This document shows positions 23,199 through 32,902 of a DNA stretch of 64,000 bases, one piece after another (the first letter of the stretch is position 1; every line of letters starts with the position of its first letter). The translations under genes were made by a program, and so were the position numbers. The stretch lies in the NCBI GenBank assembly GCA_030765055.1, contig CM060950.1, positions 460,995,839 to 461,059,838 on the forward strand, written 5' to 3'. The notes under the pieces are model-generated. The model saw only the letters and a program-made list of their open reading frames with translations, did not search any database and had not been told where the DNA came from. This DNA is from Mantis religiosa (Eukaryota > Arthropoda > Insecta > Mantodea > Mantidae).

Positions 23199-25377
23199 TA
23201 CAGTAAAATTTGCCTAAAACGGACCCCTTATATGCCGGAAACCTGGAAAAAGAGAAAATAAATTTAGGAACGGAGCTATTTTCCATGTAAAATTATACAC
23301 TAACCCGGAAAACTAACGCGAAAACGGAAATATTTTTCGGGAACCATTTGCGTAAATAATTTTAGTAAAATGGCTCCTAAAATGTACTATAACAAAATGA
23401 CAATCATCACAACATATGCTGCAACAAATTCGCTAGACACATACTATTTTGCGGTTCCGTAGACGAAATAGTTCTACATTTATTCCAAATGTCATAAATG
23501 GCTCCACAACAACATAACATAACAGATATTGTCGTATAATTAAAATACATATAAATCCACTTCACTATGTAAGAACCACGATGTGCAATTAACCATGTCA
23601 AAAATAAAAAACATCGGTTTTTGAGGGGGGGGGGCTTAAGGGTGAAAATTGAAATATCTAAAGCTTTTGTTAGATTTGTTTCAAATTTATACCATTTACA
23701 AATAATAAATGGAATAATACCAAGTTTCAGCTTTCTAGTTACAATAGTTTCTGAGGAATTAACAGTTAATGTCTAAATTACAGGCGATTTTCAAAATGTC
23801 CCACATATTGTAATTTTAAACATTAATGGTTGGGGTATAAGTTTCTGCACCCATTTTAACCTATTAATGACCTGTACCTATTTTAAATATGTCTTCGCCA
23901 TATCAACGAAGGGAAAAATAAATCATACCTATTTAACAATTTTTATTTTCCTAAGTGTTTTCAGTAAGAAGTAAATAAACATTATAATCCTTTTGAATAC
24001 AAATAACAAAAACACATCAAATTTAAATTGTTACACTTAATATGCAATTACCCTTAGAGGTATGTTTAGAATTTCGTACAGATTAATAGAAAACTGCATC
24101 CTGTGGAACATTTTGAAGTTAGGAAAATGTAGAAAATATAGAATCTGAGAAACCTGAGATTAAAATTACCTAATGGCAGCTACGATGCAGGCGTAGGTTA
24201 CGTAATAGTCATTAGACGTTTTCTGTAGTGCCACTAGAAAAAACATCATATTATTGAAGTATGTGTATATTAATTTTAAGATAAGAAAACTAAATTTGGT
24301 ATTGTAAGTTTTGGACCAATTTGTACAGATGTGTCTGTTTAATAAACCCTTTTTTGTATATCCAATGTGCAGCAGTAAGAAATTTCTCTTCCCCGAAAAC
24401 TTCACGTTGAAACCATCAAATGCAAAAGCTGTTGTCACAAATTACAAGCAGAGGAAATTGGCTAAAAGGGCAGTTTTAGGAACTAATAAGCAGAAAAAGC
24501 ACAAACGTATGAAATAGACATTTATAGGCACTATAAAACCAAGAAATTAGGCTAATAATTGTAGGAAACGTGCTTATAACTTAAAAAAGGCTACGTTTCT
24601 GAACAAAGGAATAAAATAGGCGAATAGGGCAAGATCCGCCCCCTAGTCAAGACCAGGGCTAGGAAGGTCGTACCGCCCGCCGTTCCCTATGCAGGTTGCG
24701 ACCGGCCTTTTCCCGGCATCCAAACAAATCATAGATAAGAAACGCACAGCGGAGATGCATTGAAACCGGTTGCCCAGAGAAAAAATGACTTATGACACAT
24801 TCGTAAATGTACATGTATTTAGAAAATTATGTACAACATACAAATTCTTATCAGTACATACAGGTTTGTCTCTGGCTGATCTCATTAATTAAATACGCAC
24901 AATTGTGGCAACACCCAAGCAATGGTACCGCGGATTGTAACATTTCCTGATCGAATGTAAAATAATATCCAAATAATAAAATCAATTTCTTAAATATCTG
25001 AGGACTCTTACTAGACAAAATGCCAAAGCAGGAATTTTACTCCACATTTACACATCTGCGGCCGTATTACTAAAAACAACCTCTGAAGCCTTTCAATTGA
25101 AAAACTCATTCTATGATCCGTACAACAAGATTTAGTTGGTTGATAATCTGTTGCAAATTCGTTAATGATTTCAGCTAATTTAGTTTCTCGATCTGGCTTC
25201 TCTTTTCTCCTTCTTTGCTGAAGTAGCCCACTGAAATGTAAATGTAAGTAATGAAGTAAACAAGGACATGAATAAGTACACTTCTAGAAAACATACAATG
25301 GCTGTACAGTAAATTTAGTTGCTCATCTTTGAAGCACAACAAAGATGTTATTCGAATGTTTTCCTTCCTACCAACGT

Positions 25378-26230
25378 GCTCTGTGTCATGCAGTTGCACC
25401 TGTTTTGTAGTAACGAGTTACATTCTACGATGAACCTTGCCCTTGCTAGTAGCGCTGCGTTGTGTAGCCATGCCTGGCCGCTCTTACACTGCTCAAGGAA
25501 ATCGGTACGAACTTCCTAGCTCTGTGTCATGCAGTTACACCTGTTTTGTAGTAATGAGTTGCATTCTACGATGATCCTTGCCCTTGCTAGTAGCGCTGCG
25601 TTGTGTAGCCATGCCTGGCCGCTCTGACACTGCTCAAGGAAATCGGTACGAACTTCCTAGCTCTGTGTCATACAGTTACACCTGTTTTGTAGTAACGAGT
25701 TGTATTCTACGATGAACCTTGCCCTTGCTAGTAGCGCTGCGTGGTATAGCCATGCCTGGCTGCTCTTACACTGCTCAAGGAAATCGGTACGAACTTCCTA
25801 GCTCTGTATCATTCAGTTACACCTGTTTTGTAGTAATGAGTTGCATTCTACGATGAACCTTGCCCTTGCTAGTAGCGCTGCGTGGTATAGCCATGCCTGG
25901 CTGCTCTTACACTGCTCAAGGAAATCGGTACGAACTTCCTAACTCTGTGTCATGCAGTTACACTTGTTTTGTAGTAATGAGTTGCATTCTACGACGAACC
26001 TTGCCCTTTGCTAGTAGCGCTGCGTGGTATAGCCATGCCTGGCCGCTCTTACACTGCTCAAGGAAATCGGTACGAACTTCCTAACTCTGTGTCATGCAGC
26101 TACACCTGTTTTGTAGTAATGAGTTGCATTCTACGACGAACCTTGCCCTTTGCTAGTAGCGCTACGTGGTATAGCCATGCCTGGCCGCTCTTACACTGCT
26201 CAAGGAGATCGGTACGAACTTCCTAGCTCT
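25378..26230 (+). repeat. 141-bp tandem repeat, six copies
   Basis: GCTCTGTGTCATGCAGTTACACC landmarks at 25378, 25519, 25660, 25801, 25942, 26084 and a partial seventh at 26226: period 141 bp, then 142 bp. Units are over 95% alike (GCTAGTAGCGCTGCGT, CATGCCTGGCCGCTCTTAC, GAAATCGGTACGAACTTCC). Short open frames of about 70 codons cross unit borders but carry no domain. Confidence 0.95.
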
Positions 26231-26544
26231 GGTAATGAGCTACAAAGTAGGTATTTTAAAATATGTAATTATTTTGAGGGCGACTGTACTTGCACCGAAG
26301 TTCCATGAAGCATACAGTAATGTAATCCTTCGAGCAAAATGGAAAACAAAACATTAGTTCTCTCAATTCTCTTCCAACACATATGGTAAAGGTACAACCG
26401 TTTTGTAGTGTGTTCATTCTCACTTTCATTGCTAAAAGCAATCAAGTACGAGTGGAAGAAAACTGAACTTGTGTCATTTTTAAAAACATAGTTTGTATGT
26501 ATACAAATTTTGTAAAATAAGTCTCAAACATAAAGTATTATCAC

Positions 26545-26875
26545 TGGAGGGGAAAAAGCTAACGTTATTGAAGAACACAAAAAGAACAAATGTCCAGCTA
26601 AAGAATTAACTGTGTTGATAAAGCGGGAGAAATTCAAGATTTCTGAGATTTTGAAAAAATGAAAATTAAAATCTTGTGGTTAAAGGGAACAACAGGGCAT
26701 GACAAAATCTTTGGAGTATGAGGAGCTAAATGGTGCTGTTTTCGAGTGGTTGTTAGTGCACGTGCTAAAGGAATTCCCATTTCTGGACCATTGCTTCAGA
26801 CTTGAATGCTGTGTGTGCTGAAGCAAATGATGTTGATATGCATACAGTTGCAGGCTAGAAAGTGAGAATTGAAAA
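26545..26875 (+). pseudogene. Pogo/Tigger transposase N terminus (CENP-B-like HTH), decayed
   Basis: Across frameshifts the plus strand reads KANVIEEHKKNKCPAKELT (about 26560-26615), EKFKISEIL (about 26626-26655), then YEELNGAVFEWF (about 26720-26755) and RAKGIPISGPLLQT (about 26760-26805). This is the CENP-B-type DNA-binding domain pair of Tigger transposases: the first helix-turn-helix, then the second with the xLExxLxxWxxxxRxxGxxVSGPxLxxKA pattern. The DDE catalytic domain is not found. Non-functional. Confidence 0.75.
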
Positions 26876-26960
26876 CAGAAACTAGGCCATAAGCTACAAT
26901 TATTTTATGTAAGTTGAAAATACAGTAAGTAATACATATCAGCCTATTATTGTTATTTAC

Positions 26961-27861
26961 TCATGCTGTACATAGATAAAATGTTAATCGATTAATCCTG
27001 TTACTTTAATCGATTGATCTATCGATTAATCGAGATATATGTTCAAAAATTGGGTGTAAGGATTATACAAAGTATTTTAATACTCTCTACATTTCATTAT
27101 TTATGAAACTTTTAAACACTTAGATTCAAAATTTGTGTTTGCATCAAGTGCACATGCTTTATATATGTATTGAATTAGATCTACAATATTTTTGTAAGTA
27201 ATTATTTAGTAACTTATTATATCAATATCTACTAAGATTTGTGAGACTGACATGCAGTTGTTTTTTAAAACGTTTTTTCTTATTTTAACTTTTTTAACAC
27301 AAAACTTTCACTCACTGTCACAAACTCAGAAATGTTACTGGTTTACTGCGGTTTAGAGCAAAGTTACACCACCACCAGCCCTGAGAAGAGGGATCAGCTA
27401 TTGTTTCCATAGCTGCGTAATCGAAGTGTTCGGTTCAAGGTTGTACAGTTCAGTTTATGCTAGCAAGTGATAAATAATCAGTTGTATACACAAGAAACCT
27501 CTCAGTCAGCATGTGTATGTAGTTATGTACCTCTTAGAATATTTCACAACAGAAGTGTTATTTACACTCTCTTGGGGTTCACAGTGATTTCTTTTAGCTA
27601 TCTGGAGTTGTATTATCTCAAAGTTCAAAGAACATTACGTGTCTAGTGAAAGCTTGATGCTTTGGAAAGGCTGTTTAGGTTGGAAGCAATACATCAAAAC
27701 AAAGAGGGCCAAATTCGGCTGAAGGAGTTTTCAGTAATATTTATTGCAATCGATTAATTTTAATCGACTCAGTTAATAGATTAAATTTTTTAGTCGTTAA
27801 TCTAAAATAAAGAATTAATGGATTAACATTCTCGGTTAATATATTAAATCACGCAGCACTA
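26961..27861. mobile_element. Non-coding hAT-like element with 8-bp target duplication
   Basis: 901 bp flanked by perfect TTATTTAC at 26953-26960 and 27862-27869. Ends are imperfectly inverted (TCATGCTGTACATAG versus TAGTGCTGCGTGATT). Both ends are rich in ATTAATCGATTAATC-type motifs (about 26985-27030 and 27745-27845), as in subterminal transposase-binding regions of hAT elements. No transposase remains. Confidence 0.7.
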
Positions 27862-28406
27862 TTATTTACACGTCATTCTAGTGTTCCTTGGCTGTAAATC
27901 TTTACACTATAGCTTCTGCAATTTTTTTTTTGTATTCAAACATAACCCTCGGTAGGATGGATACCTGAGTAAAAGCATAATACATGCCGGAATGAGTGAG
28001 CTCCGTTTCAGGGAGGTTTTACTGTAATAGAACCAATATTTATATTTTGTATAACACACATTCTGACAATTGAAGCATACTCAGATTCAATGTTTTTGAG
28101 AAATCCTGTTAAACACACGACAAACAATCTGAATACCAGTTCTGTAATCAGATGATGTTAGGTCGAACATATTATGACCTTGGCATGTTGAATGGGCATC
28201 AATTTCAGAAATAAAAGTTATTAAGTCAGCCTTTTTGAGTTAGATGTTGTTAAGTCAAGTAGTTGCCGCATTGGCCTTTTGGTGGTGTAACTACACTGTG
28301 CCACCCAAGCTCTTTGATATCAGCTGTTGATATATTTTAGATTAGACATTAGGCATTTTAGACATTCGTCAAGTGCACTTTCAGAAAGTTTATCTGTACT
28401 TCCCAA

Positions 28407-29705
28407 CAGTGGCGGCTGGTGGGTTAAATTATTGGTGGTGCACAAATGAAAAATAAAATACAGAGTAGTAATGACTCACCTATTTATACAGATTCTCTGC
28501 TGTACTCTCCTTGGACCTGGCGAATCTATCGATAACTTTTGCGTTGAAGTCGCTGATGTTCATAACAAAATCTCTCTCAATTGAAAGCATTGCTAATGCT
28601 GACAATCGGTCCTGTGACATGTTCCCAAGGAAAGTTTTTATTCTTTTTAAAGTTGAGAAACAGCATTCAGCGGTAGACATTGGCATAGTTAACAGTACTC
28701 GGAGGAGTTTGACATGTTCGCTGAATGTAGCACATAAATGGTTTTCCTTAATGAAGTCATCAAGCACAAAGCGCCGGACATTCCACGAAATTCCTCTCGA
28801 CTGTAAATTACAGTCAGTTCTCTACGAATTTTTGTTCCAATGATAAAAGGATAGAACGTTATTGTTTCTCTAAGGGAATCCTCTGGAAATGTCTTAGAAA
28901 TTTTCTTGATGAAACAAAGTTGAGGCTACCAGATGCCCCGTGAAGCTAAATCTGTCCTTTGCTTCTCTAAGAATGGCACATACTTCAAGAGCTTCTCTTC
29001 TTTTCACATCATGATCTTCTATTCTTCTCCTCTTAATTGCAGTTTCTTCGTGTTCCTCTATATCCACGCTATTTCTTACCTTTTGCACTTCCCTTTTAAA
29101 TGCGTTTAGCTGGGCGATGGCAAATGTTGCATTGCAGTCTCGTTTCTGCAGCTGATTGTACAAAATGTCCACATGGGGCATGATCTTGTAGAAGAAAGAC
29201 AGCCAGAATACAAAATTATAATCTTTCAAAGTGGCCATAAACCCAAAAGCCTGAACAAGTGTGGCGTTGTTGTTTAACAGAGCTCTCTTCTGAATAACCT
29301 CCATGCATTTAATTAAATTCTCCCTGTGTTCAAAAAGCAGAGCACACAGAAGCTAAGCCTGAAGGTCACGCTATAGCCGTTGCTAAGAGTAGGAGGAGCT
29401 AGGTTTATAAACCTCCATTTAAGCAATGTATAAGAAGCCCCTCCCATCTCTTCACCTTGTCGCAACCCCCTTGGGCGAAATCTTAGGTTAACTATTCACT
29501 GCAAACCTGCGGCTCCTACAGCTAATCACTGTTTATTACGACTTCTGTGGTCATGGGCAGCTACAGACGATAAGCGTAATTGAAACATGTTTGTATATAA
29601 AACAACGCAAACAAGTACAGCTTTAATGTGCAAAATGCACCTGTTGTACATTCAGAATCAGTGGGTGTAGCGCAAACCTGCAACCTTATGGAGGAACCAC
29701 CCCTG
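28407..29705 (-). mobile_element. hAT element (ZMYM1-like transposase), 1.3 kb, 8-bp target duplication
   Basis: Flanked by perfect CTTCCCAA at 28399-28406 and 29706-29713. Ends CAGTGGCGGCTGGTGG and, inverted, CAGGGGTGGTTCCTCC fit hAT termini. It is internally deleted: only the C-terminal half of the transposase remains. Insertion broke a reading frame that becomes continuous when the element and one target copy are removed. Confidence 0.88.
28480..29340 (-). pseudogene. hAT transposase C-terminal half
   Basis: Two minus-strand open segments. 28894-29304 carries NNNATLVQAFGFMATLKDYN and the helical linker FKREVQKVRNSVD as in ZMYM1-type hAT proteins. 28480-28767 has the C-terminal hAT dimerisation block (LLTMPMSTAECCFSTLKRIKTFL...RLSALAMLSIERD). 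A frame disruption lies between them (about 28770-28890) and the N-terminal zinc finger and first catalytic part are absent. Such proteins move hAT elements; this one is truncated and broken. Confidence 0.85.
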
Positions 29706-30255
29706 CTTCCCAATACCAGGGCATTCTTTCATGCCTACTCACACAATTTTTGGCAATATTGAGAAGAAGAAACGATCAATGGATAAAGTAATAGTCGCTT
29801 CCACATGGGTGAAACTAATGGAGAGAGTTTCGCTGCAGGAAACTTCGACCGCGCCACTGATGATGTCTACCTCACTAGAAGAAACGTTTGTACGTTATTA
29901 CGGCAACAGACCACGGCAAAACAGCCCGAAAATAATTGTGATATGGACTCCGGCCGTGAAAGCTTACGTTCTCTCATAATCAAAGATCCACTACAAAAGA
30001 AGCCCATTGATGTTGTCCATGTCAAACGTCCACTGACCGATAACGGGGAACATGATGGCACTCCAGTTGAAGTTTTTTACTTCAAAGATGCCCTCGACCA
30101 TGTCCTTGTAAGAAGTATTCCTGAATTCACTTTAATCCTGGGTGTGTATTTCCAAAGATGGATCTGTACCAGAAGTTCGTCACACAAAGTCTTCTACGCT
30201 TTATCGTCCCCAGTCTCTTTTGAGGAGAGCAGCAAGGGTATTTTTTGAGGTGAGG

Positions 30256-30714
30256 GGGTTAATTTACGTCCTCCAATGTTATATAGGACGAAGGATGAAA
30301 TGGGTGAAATGTGTAATAAAATGTGTAGTGTTTAACGCCCGCTTTTACTACATACGGCACCGCAGGCGGTGACACTGATGATACATGAGATAAAGATGGA
30401 GCACCGGTGGAATGAGATTGCAGGGGAAACCGGAGGTCCCGGAGAAAACCCGCCCCAGCGCCGTGTTGTCCACCACAAATCTCACTTTGCGGTCGCCTGG
30501 GATCGAACCCGGGCCGCCTTGGTGAGAGCCAAGCGGTCTAACCACTTAGCCACGGCGCGGCCATGGTTGAAATGATGCTCAAATGTGCCCAGGGTCCACA
30601 GAGCTTAGAGTAACCCGACATTTGTCTCTCAGGAAAAGGGATAAGTCCGGAAAAAACCTTATCCAGATAACTCACCCTGACCGAGATTCGAACTCGGTAC
30701 CTCTTGAACGTGAG
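30256..30714 (-). repeat. SINE-A copy, split by SINE-B
   Basis: Minus-strand SINE-A: the 3' end AATTTACGTCCTCCAATG at 30260 and the interior GATGCTCAAATGTGCCCAGGG at about 30573, with the B box as GAGATTCGAACTCGG (about 30684). The head is cut at CTTGAACGTGAG. SINE-B sits between ATGGGTGAAATG and ATGGTTGAAATG. Confidence 0.85.
30312..30562 (-). repeat. SINE-B copy (tRNA-derived) inside SINE-A
   Basis: Its head reads on the minus strand CCGTGGCTAAGTGGTTAGACCG-like A box (plus about 30534-30556) and GGTTCGATCCCAGGCG B box (about 30497-30513). The body contains GGTGGACAACACGGCG and the 3' end GGGCGTTAAACACTACA. Target duplication ATGGGTGAAATG (30300-30311) / ATGGTTGAAATG (30563-30574). Confidence 0.9.
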
Positions 30715-30807
30715 TAGTGAGGTTGAAGCCTTACACAAGGCATGTGATATTGCGAAAAACACACCAGATAGGCTTAGGAAGATTAAGAAGGCAAAATATT
30801 ACGATGT

Positions 30808-31218
30808 CAGGGCGGCACGTTGGCCATGGTAGCTCAATGGGTTAGAGCGACTGGACGGAAACCATGAGATCTGTGGTTCAAACCCTGGCCATGGCACTGA
30901 ATTTTTCATGTTGACTCTATCTATCTATAAAAAACCTTACCTTATATACAGCCAGTGTGAAGAAATGATTAATTTCCATCAATTAACTAAATAAGAGTTA
31001 AATTATGAAGCCTGGGACTTAAGTACTTACGATAGTAAGTCGCCACAAACGGTGTATCTCGCATGCGAGAGCCCCTAGTGTTCTACCGGGGAAATATACG
31101 AGTTAAATGGAGAATTTAATGCCATGACGGCACGTTGGCCATGGTAGCTCAATGGATTAGAGCGACTGGACGGAAACCAGAAGATCCATGTCATTGAATT
31201 CTTCATATTGACTGTATC
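30808..31218 (+). repeat. SINE-C dimer (two tRNA heads) with 11-bp target duplication
   Basis: Two heads GTAGCTCAATGGGTTAGAGCGACTGG at 30831 and GTAGCTCAATGGATTAGAGCGACTGG at 31143 are 312 bp apart. Between them lie the tail (ATGATTAATTTCCATCAATT) and a leader (CTTACGATAGTAAGTCGCCACAAACGG). Target duplication TATTACGATGT at 30797-30807 and 31219-31229. The second unit lacks its B box. Confidence 0.85.
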
Positions 31219-31335
31219 TATTACGATGTTCCTTTACTACTGGAACATGTCACTCTGCCAGAAGGTACCACATTCTATGACACAACGACATATGGAAGTG
31301 AGGTAGAAGATGATGTAGTAGAGATGGAGTGATGT

Positions 31336-32079
31336 TTTGATGGCAATGTTGTACGTCAATCCATGATGTGCATACTGGATTAGTCCATAGTAGAGATTTA
31401 TTGGTGAAAATAAAGTAATAGCTTGGCCATGGTTACATATTATAACATTGTGTAATGGAAAAGGTCTAACATTAAGTATCAGAGGTTGTTAAGTCAAGTG
31501 ATTTAACAGCTTTTCATCCGGTTTAAATTAAAAGTTGTTAAATGCTCATGTCACACATGCTACATATGTCAAACCGCGAGAAACACTTCAACAAAGCACT
31601 TTGTACCTTCAAACGGACCCATCTCATAATATTATTTCATTTTTATAACTCCCTTGGTACTTAAAATTACGTTTGAAAACTTTCAGCAGCTGTCCTGCAC
31701 AATTTTGAAACAGGACTTAGTAACTTCTGCTTCTGACCGCTTCAATTGCTTTCGTAGCTTACTGACAAAACACAGTCTATGACAAGCGAGATGTGGCTCC
31801 ACGGTTCGAACCCTAACATGTGTGTGTACTTCTTATCTCCATAGTTTTTGCCTTGTTAGATGCTGTAACGAAGTAATTTACAGCTGTTCTCTTGCGGCTA
31901 AGTTGTTACTACATGGCATTGCAGAATATCAAAGAAAATTGAAAACGCATGCAATGTCAACGGAATCCTGAGTTCGCGGTTCGAACCCCAGTCTACAGTA
32001 GATATTTGTATCCCAAATAATTCATCCTTTTTTTAATGGAGAATTCAGTTGGAGAATTTAATGACATATTGGCATGTTG
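31336..32079. other. No gene recognised; two B-box-like sites
   Basis: GGTTCGAACCC occurs at about 31803 and again near 31979, each in the setting of a degenerate tRNA-like head, suggesting old SINE fragments. No coding sequence is supported. Confidence 0.4.
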
Positions 32080-32215
32080 CCCATGGTAGCTCAATGGCTA
32101 AGAGCGGTTGGACGGAAACCAGAGTATCCCTGGATCAAATCCCGGCTAAGGCATTGAATTTTTCAGTCTCACTCTACCCTTTCATTGTGCGTCTTTTTCT
32201 TGTAAAGGTTTTATT
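32080..32215 (+). repeat. SINE-C copy
   Basis: GTAGCTCAATGGCTAAGAGCGG at 32086 (A box), GGATCAAATCCCGGC near 32131 (B box), then the tail ATTGAATTTTTCAGTCTCACTCTACCC. The short-tail subtype, like the copy at 19499. Confidence 0.8.
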
Positions 32216-32239
32216 AAGTAAATAAAAGTTAATAAGGGA

Positions 32240-32570
32240 TTTTAACGCTTTCATCATGATTTCAAGACATAAACTTATTCATTAAGTTTATAACTTATAT
32301 AATCAACCTATTAATATAATTAAAATCTTAATTGCATCTTATTTATTTTTAATTTATTACAATAAAAGAAATTATTAAAATAATTAATGATATTAAACCT
32401 AAAATTTGAATTATTTATTCTAAAATATTAGACTTTTTGATTGGAAATCAAGTGTACTTTACTATAGTAAATAAATAGAAATAATTCTATTTATTGTATC
32501 AGAAGTCTTCTTCTTCATATCATTCTTTTGAACTTTTTATCATAGAAGATTAGCTCCTGCAATTGAATTC
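32240..32570. pseudogene. NUMT: nuclear copy of mitochondrial cox3 / trnG-nd3 sequence, rearranged
   Basis: An A+T-extreme block of mitochondrial origin. On the plus strand 32488-32566 reads, in the invertebrate mitochondrial code, LFIVSEVFFFISFFWTFYHSSLAPAIE, a conserved part of cytochrome oxidase subunit 3. It needs TGA as Trp and AGA as Ser, so it is not translatable in the nucleus. On the minus strand 32407-32473 resembles mitochondrial tRNA-Gly (anticodon loop TTTCCAA, TCC anticodon), followed directly by a nad3-like start (MIQILGLMSLIILM, about 32406-32350). In insects cox3, trnG and nad3 lie in that order on one strand; here cox3 is inverted relative to trnG-nad3, so two pieces were joined or one flipped. 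Confidence 0.8.
32407..32473 (-). pseudogene. trnG: Mitochondrial tRNA-Gly-like sequence within NUMT
   Basis: Minus strand: ATTTACT acceptor side, TATAGTA D-arm region, the anticodon arm TTGATTTCCAATCAA with TCC, variable AAGTCT and an A/T-rich T arm, closing with AATAAAT. It is followed with no gap by nad3-like sequence, as in insect mitochondrial genomes. As a nuclear copy it is not expected to function. Confidence 0.65.
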
Positions 32571-32902
32571 AGCCTTTAGAATTACAGTACCAATATTAGG
32601 ATTTATTACATTTTTATATGAATTTAATGAAAAATTATCTGGCATTGATTTCTTCAGCAAGGTCTGACATTTTACTCAAGTAAACTTCAGTTTCCACCTG
32701 AAAATCAGGAAGGCTTTCAGTAATTTTCTTTAAACATTTGAAGTAAGCAAATGCTGCAGCATTAAACTTTAACTAGCTATCAAAGCTAAATACAATCTTA
32801 TCCAAATCAAAAATAAGTTCTTCTCTTTCTAAATATATGTTTAGCGTTTGTACGAGAGCTGTGCAATAAAGAATGATCACAATTTTTTTTGACATCGTAC
32901 CT

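Larger units (their letters stand above)
23201..28024 (+). mobile_element. Pogo/Tigger-like transposon, 4.8 kb, with later insertions
   Basis: The ends match: left CAGTAAAATTTGCCTAAAACGGACC at 23201, and right, inverted, CAGTAAAACCTCCCTGAAACGGA ending at 28024. TA flanks both (23199-23200, 28025-28026). CAGTAAAA...AAACGG is the usual Tigger/pogo terminus. A transposase N terminus lies inside (26545-26875). At 4.8 kb it is longer than a usual Tigger (about 2.5-3 kb); the excess includes the 141-bp array (25378-26230) and a 901-bp hAT-like element (26961-27861). No coding sequence was recognised at 23230-25370, which includes a GC-richer patch at about 24620-24780. Confidence 0.7.
28340..31335 (+). 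pseudogene. Multicopy gene-like frame with GHSFM...IEKKKR motif, split by hAT and SINEs
   Basis: After removing three insertions the plus strand stays coding-like. Just before the hAT the frame reads KVYLYFPIPGHSFMP across the target duplication (28385-28406 joining 29714-29745), then FGNIEKKKRS (about 29750-29780). Further on it reads RHTKSSTLYRPQSLLRRAARVFFE (in two frames, to about 30250), then SSEVEALHKACDIAKN (about 30712-30765), then LLLEHVTLPEGTTFYD (about 31228-31275) and a stop near 31332. The GHSFxxxxxxFGxIEKxKR pattern resembles a protein family found in many copies in arthropod genomes and probably mobile. I cannot name its reaction. The interrupters are the hAT at 28407-29705, SINE-A with SINE-B at 30256-30714, and the SINE-C dimer at 30808-31218. 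Confidence 0.55.

Noticed and set aside
25319..26226. A repeated ~70-codon protein in the 141-bp tandem array
   Set aside because: 141 is a multiple of 3, so the frame recurs, but it contains stops within each unit and later units are 142 bp; no domain.
28480..29304. Host ZMYM1-type gene
   Set aside because: Terminal repeats with a perfect 8-bp duplication and a broken frame mark it as a hAT copy.
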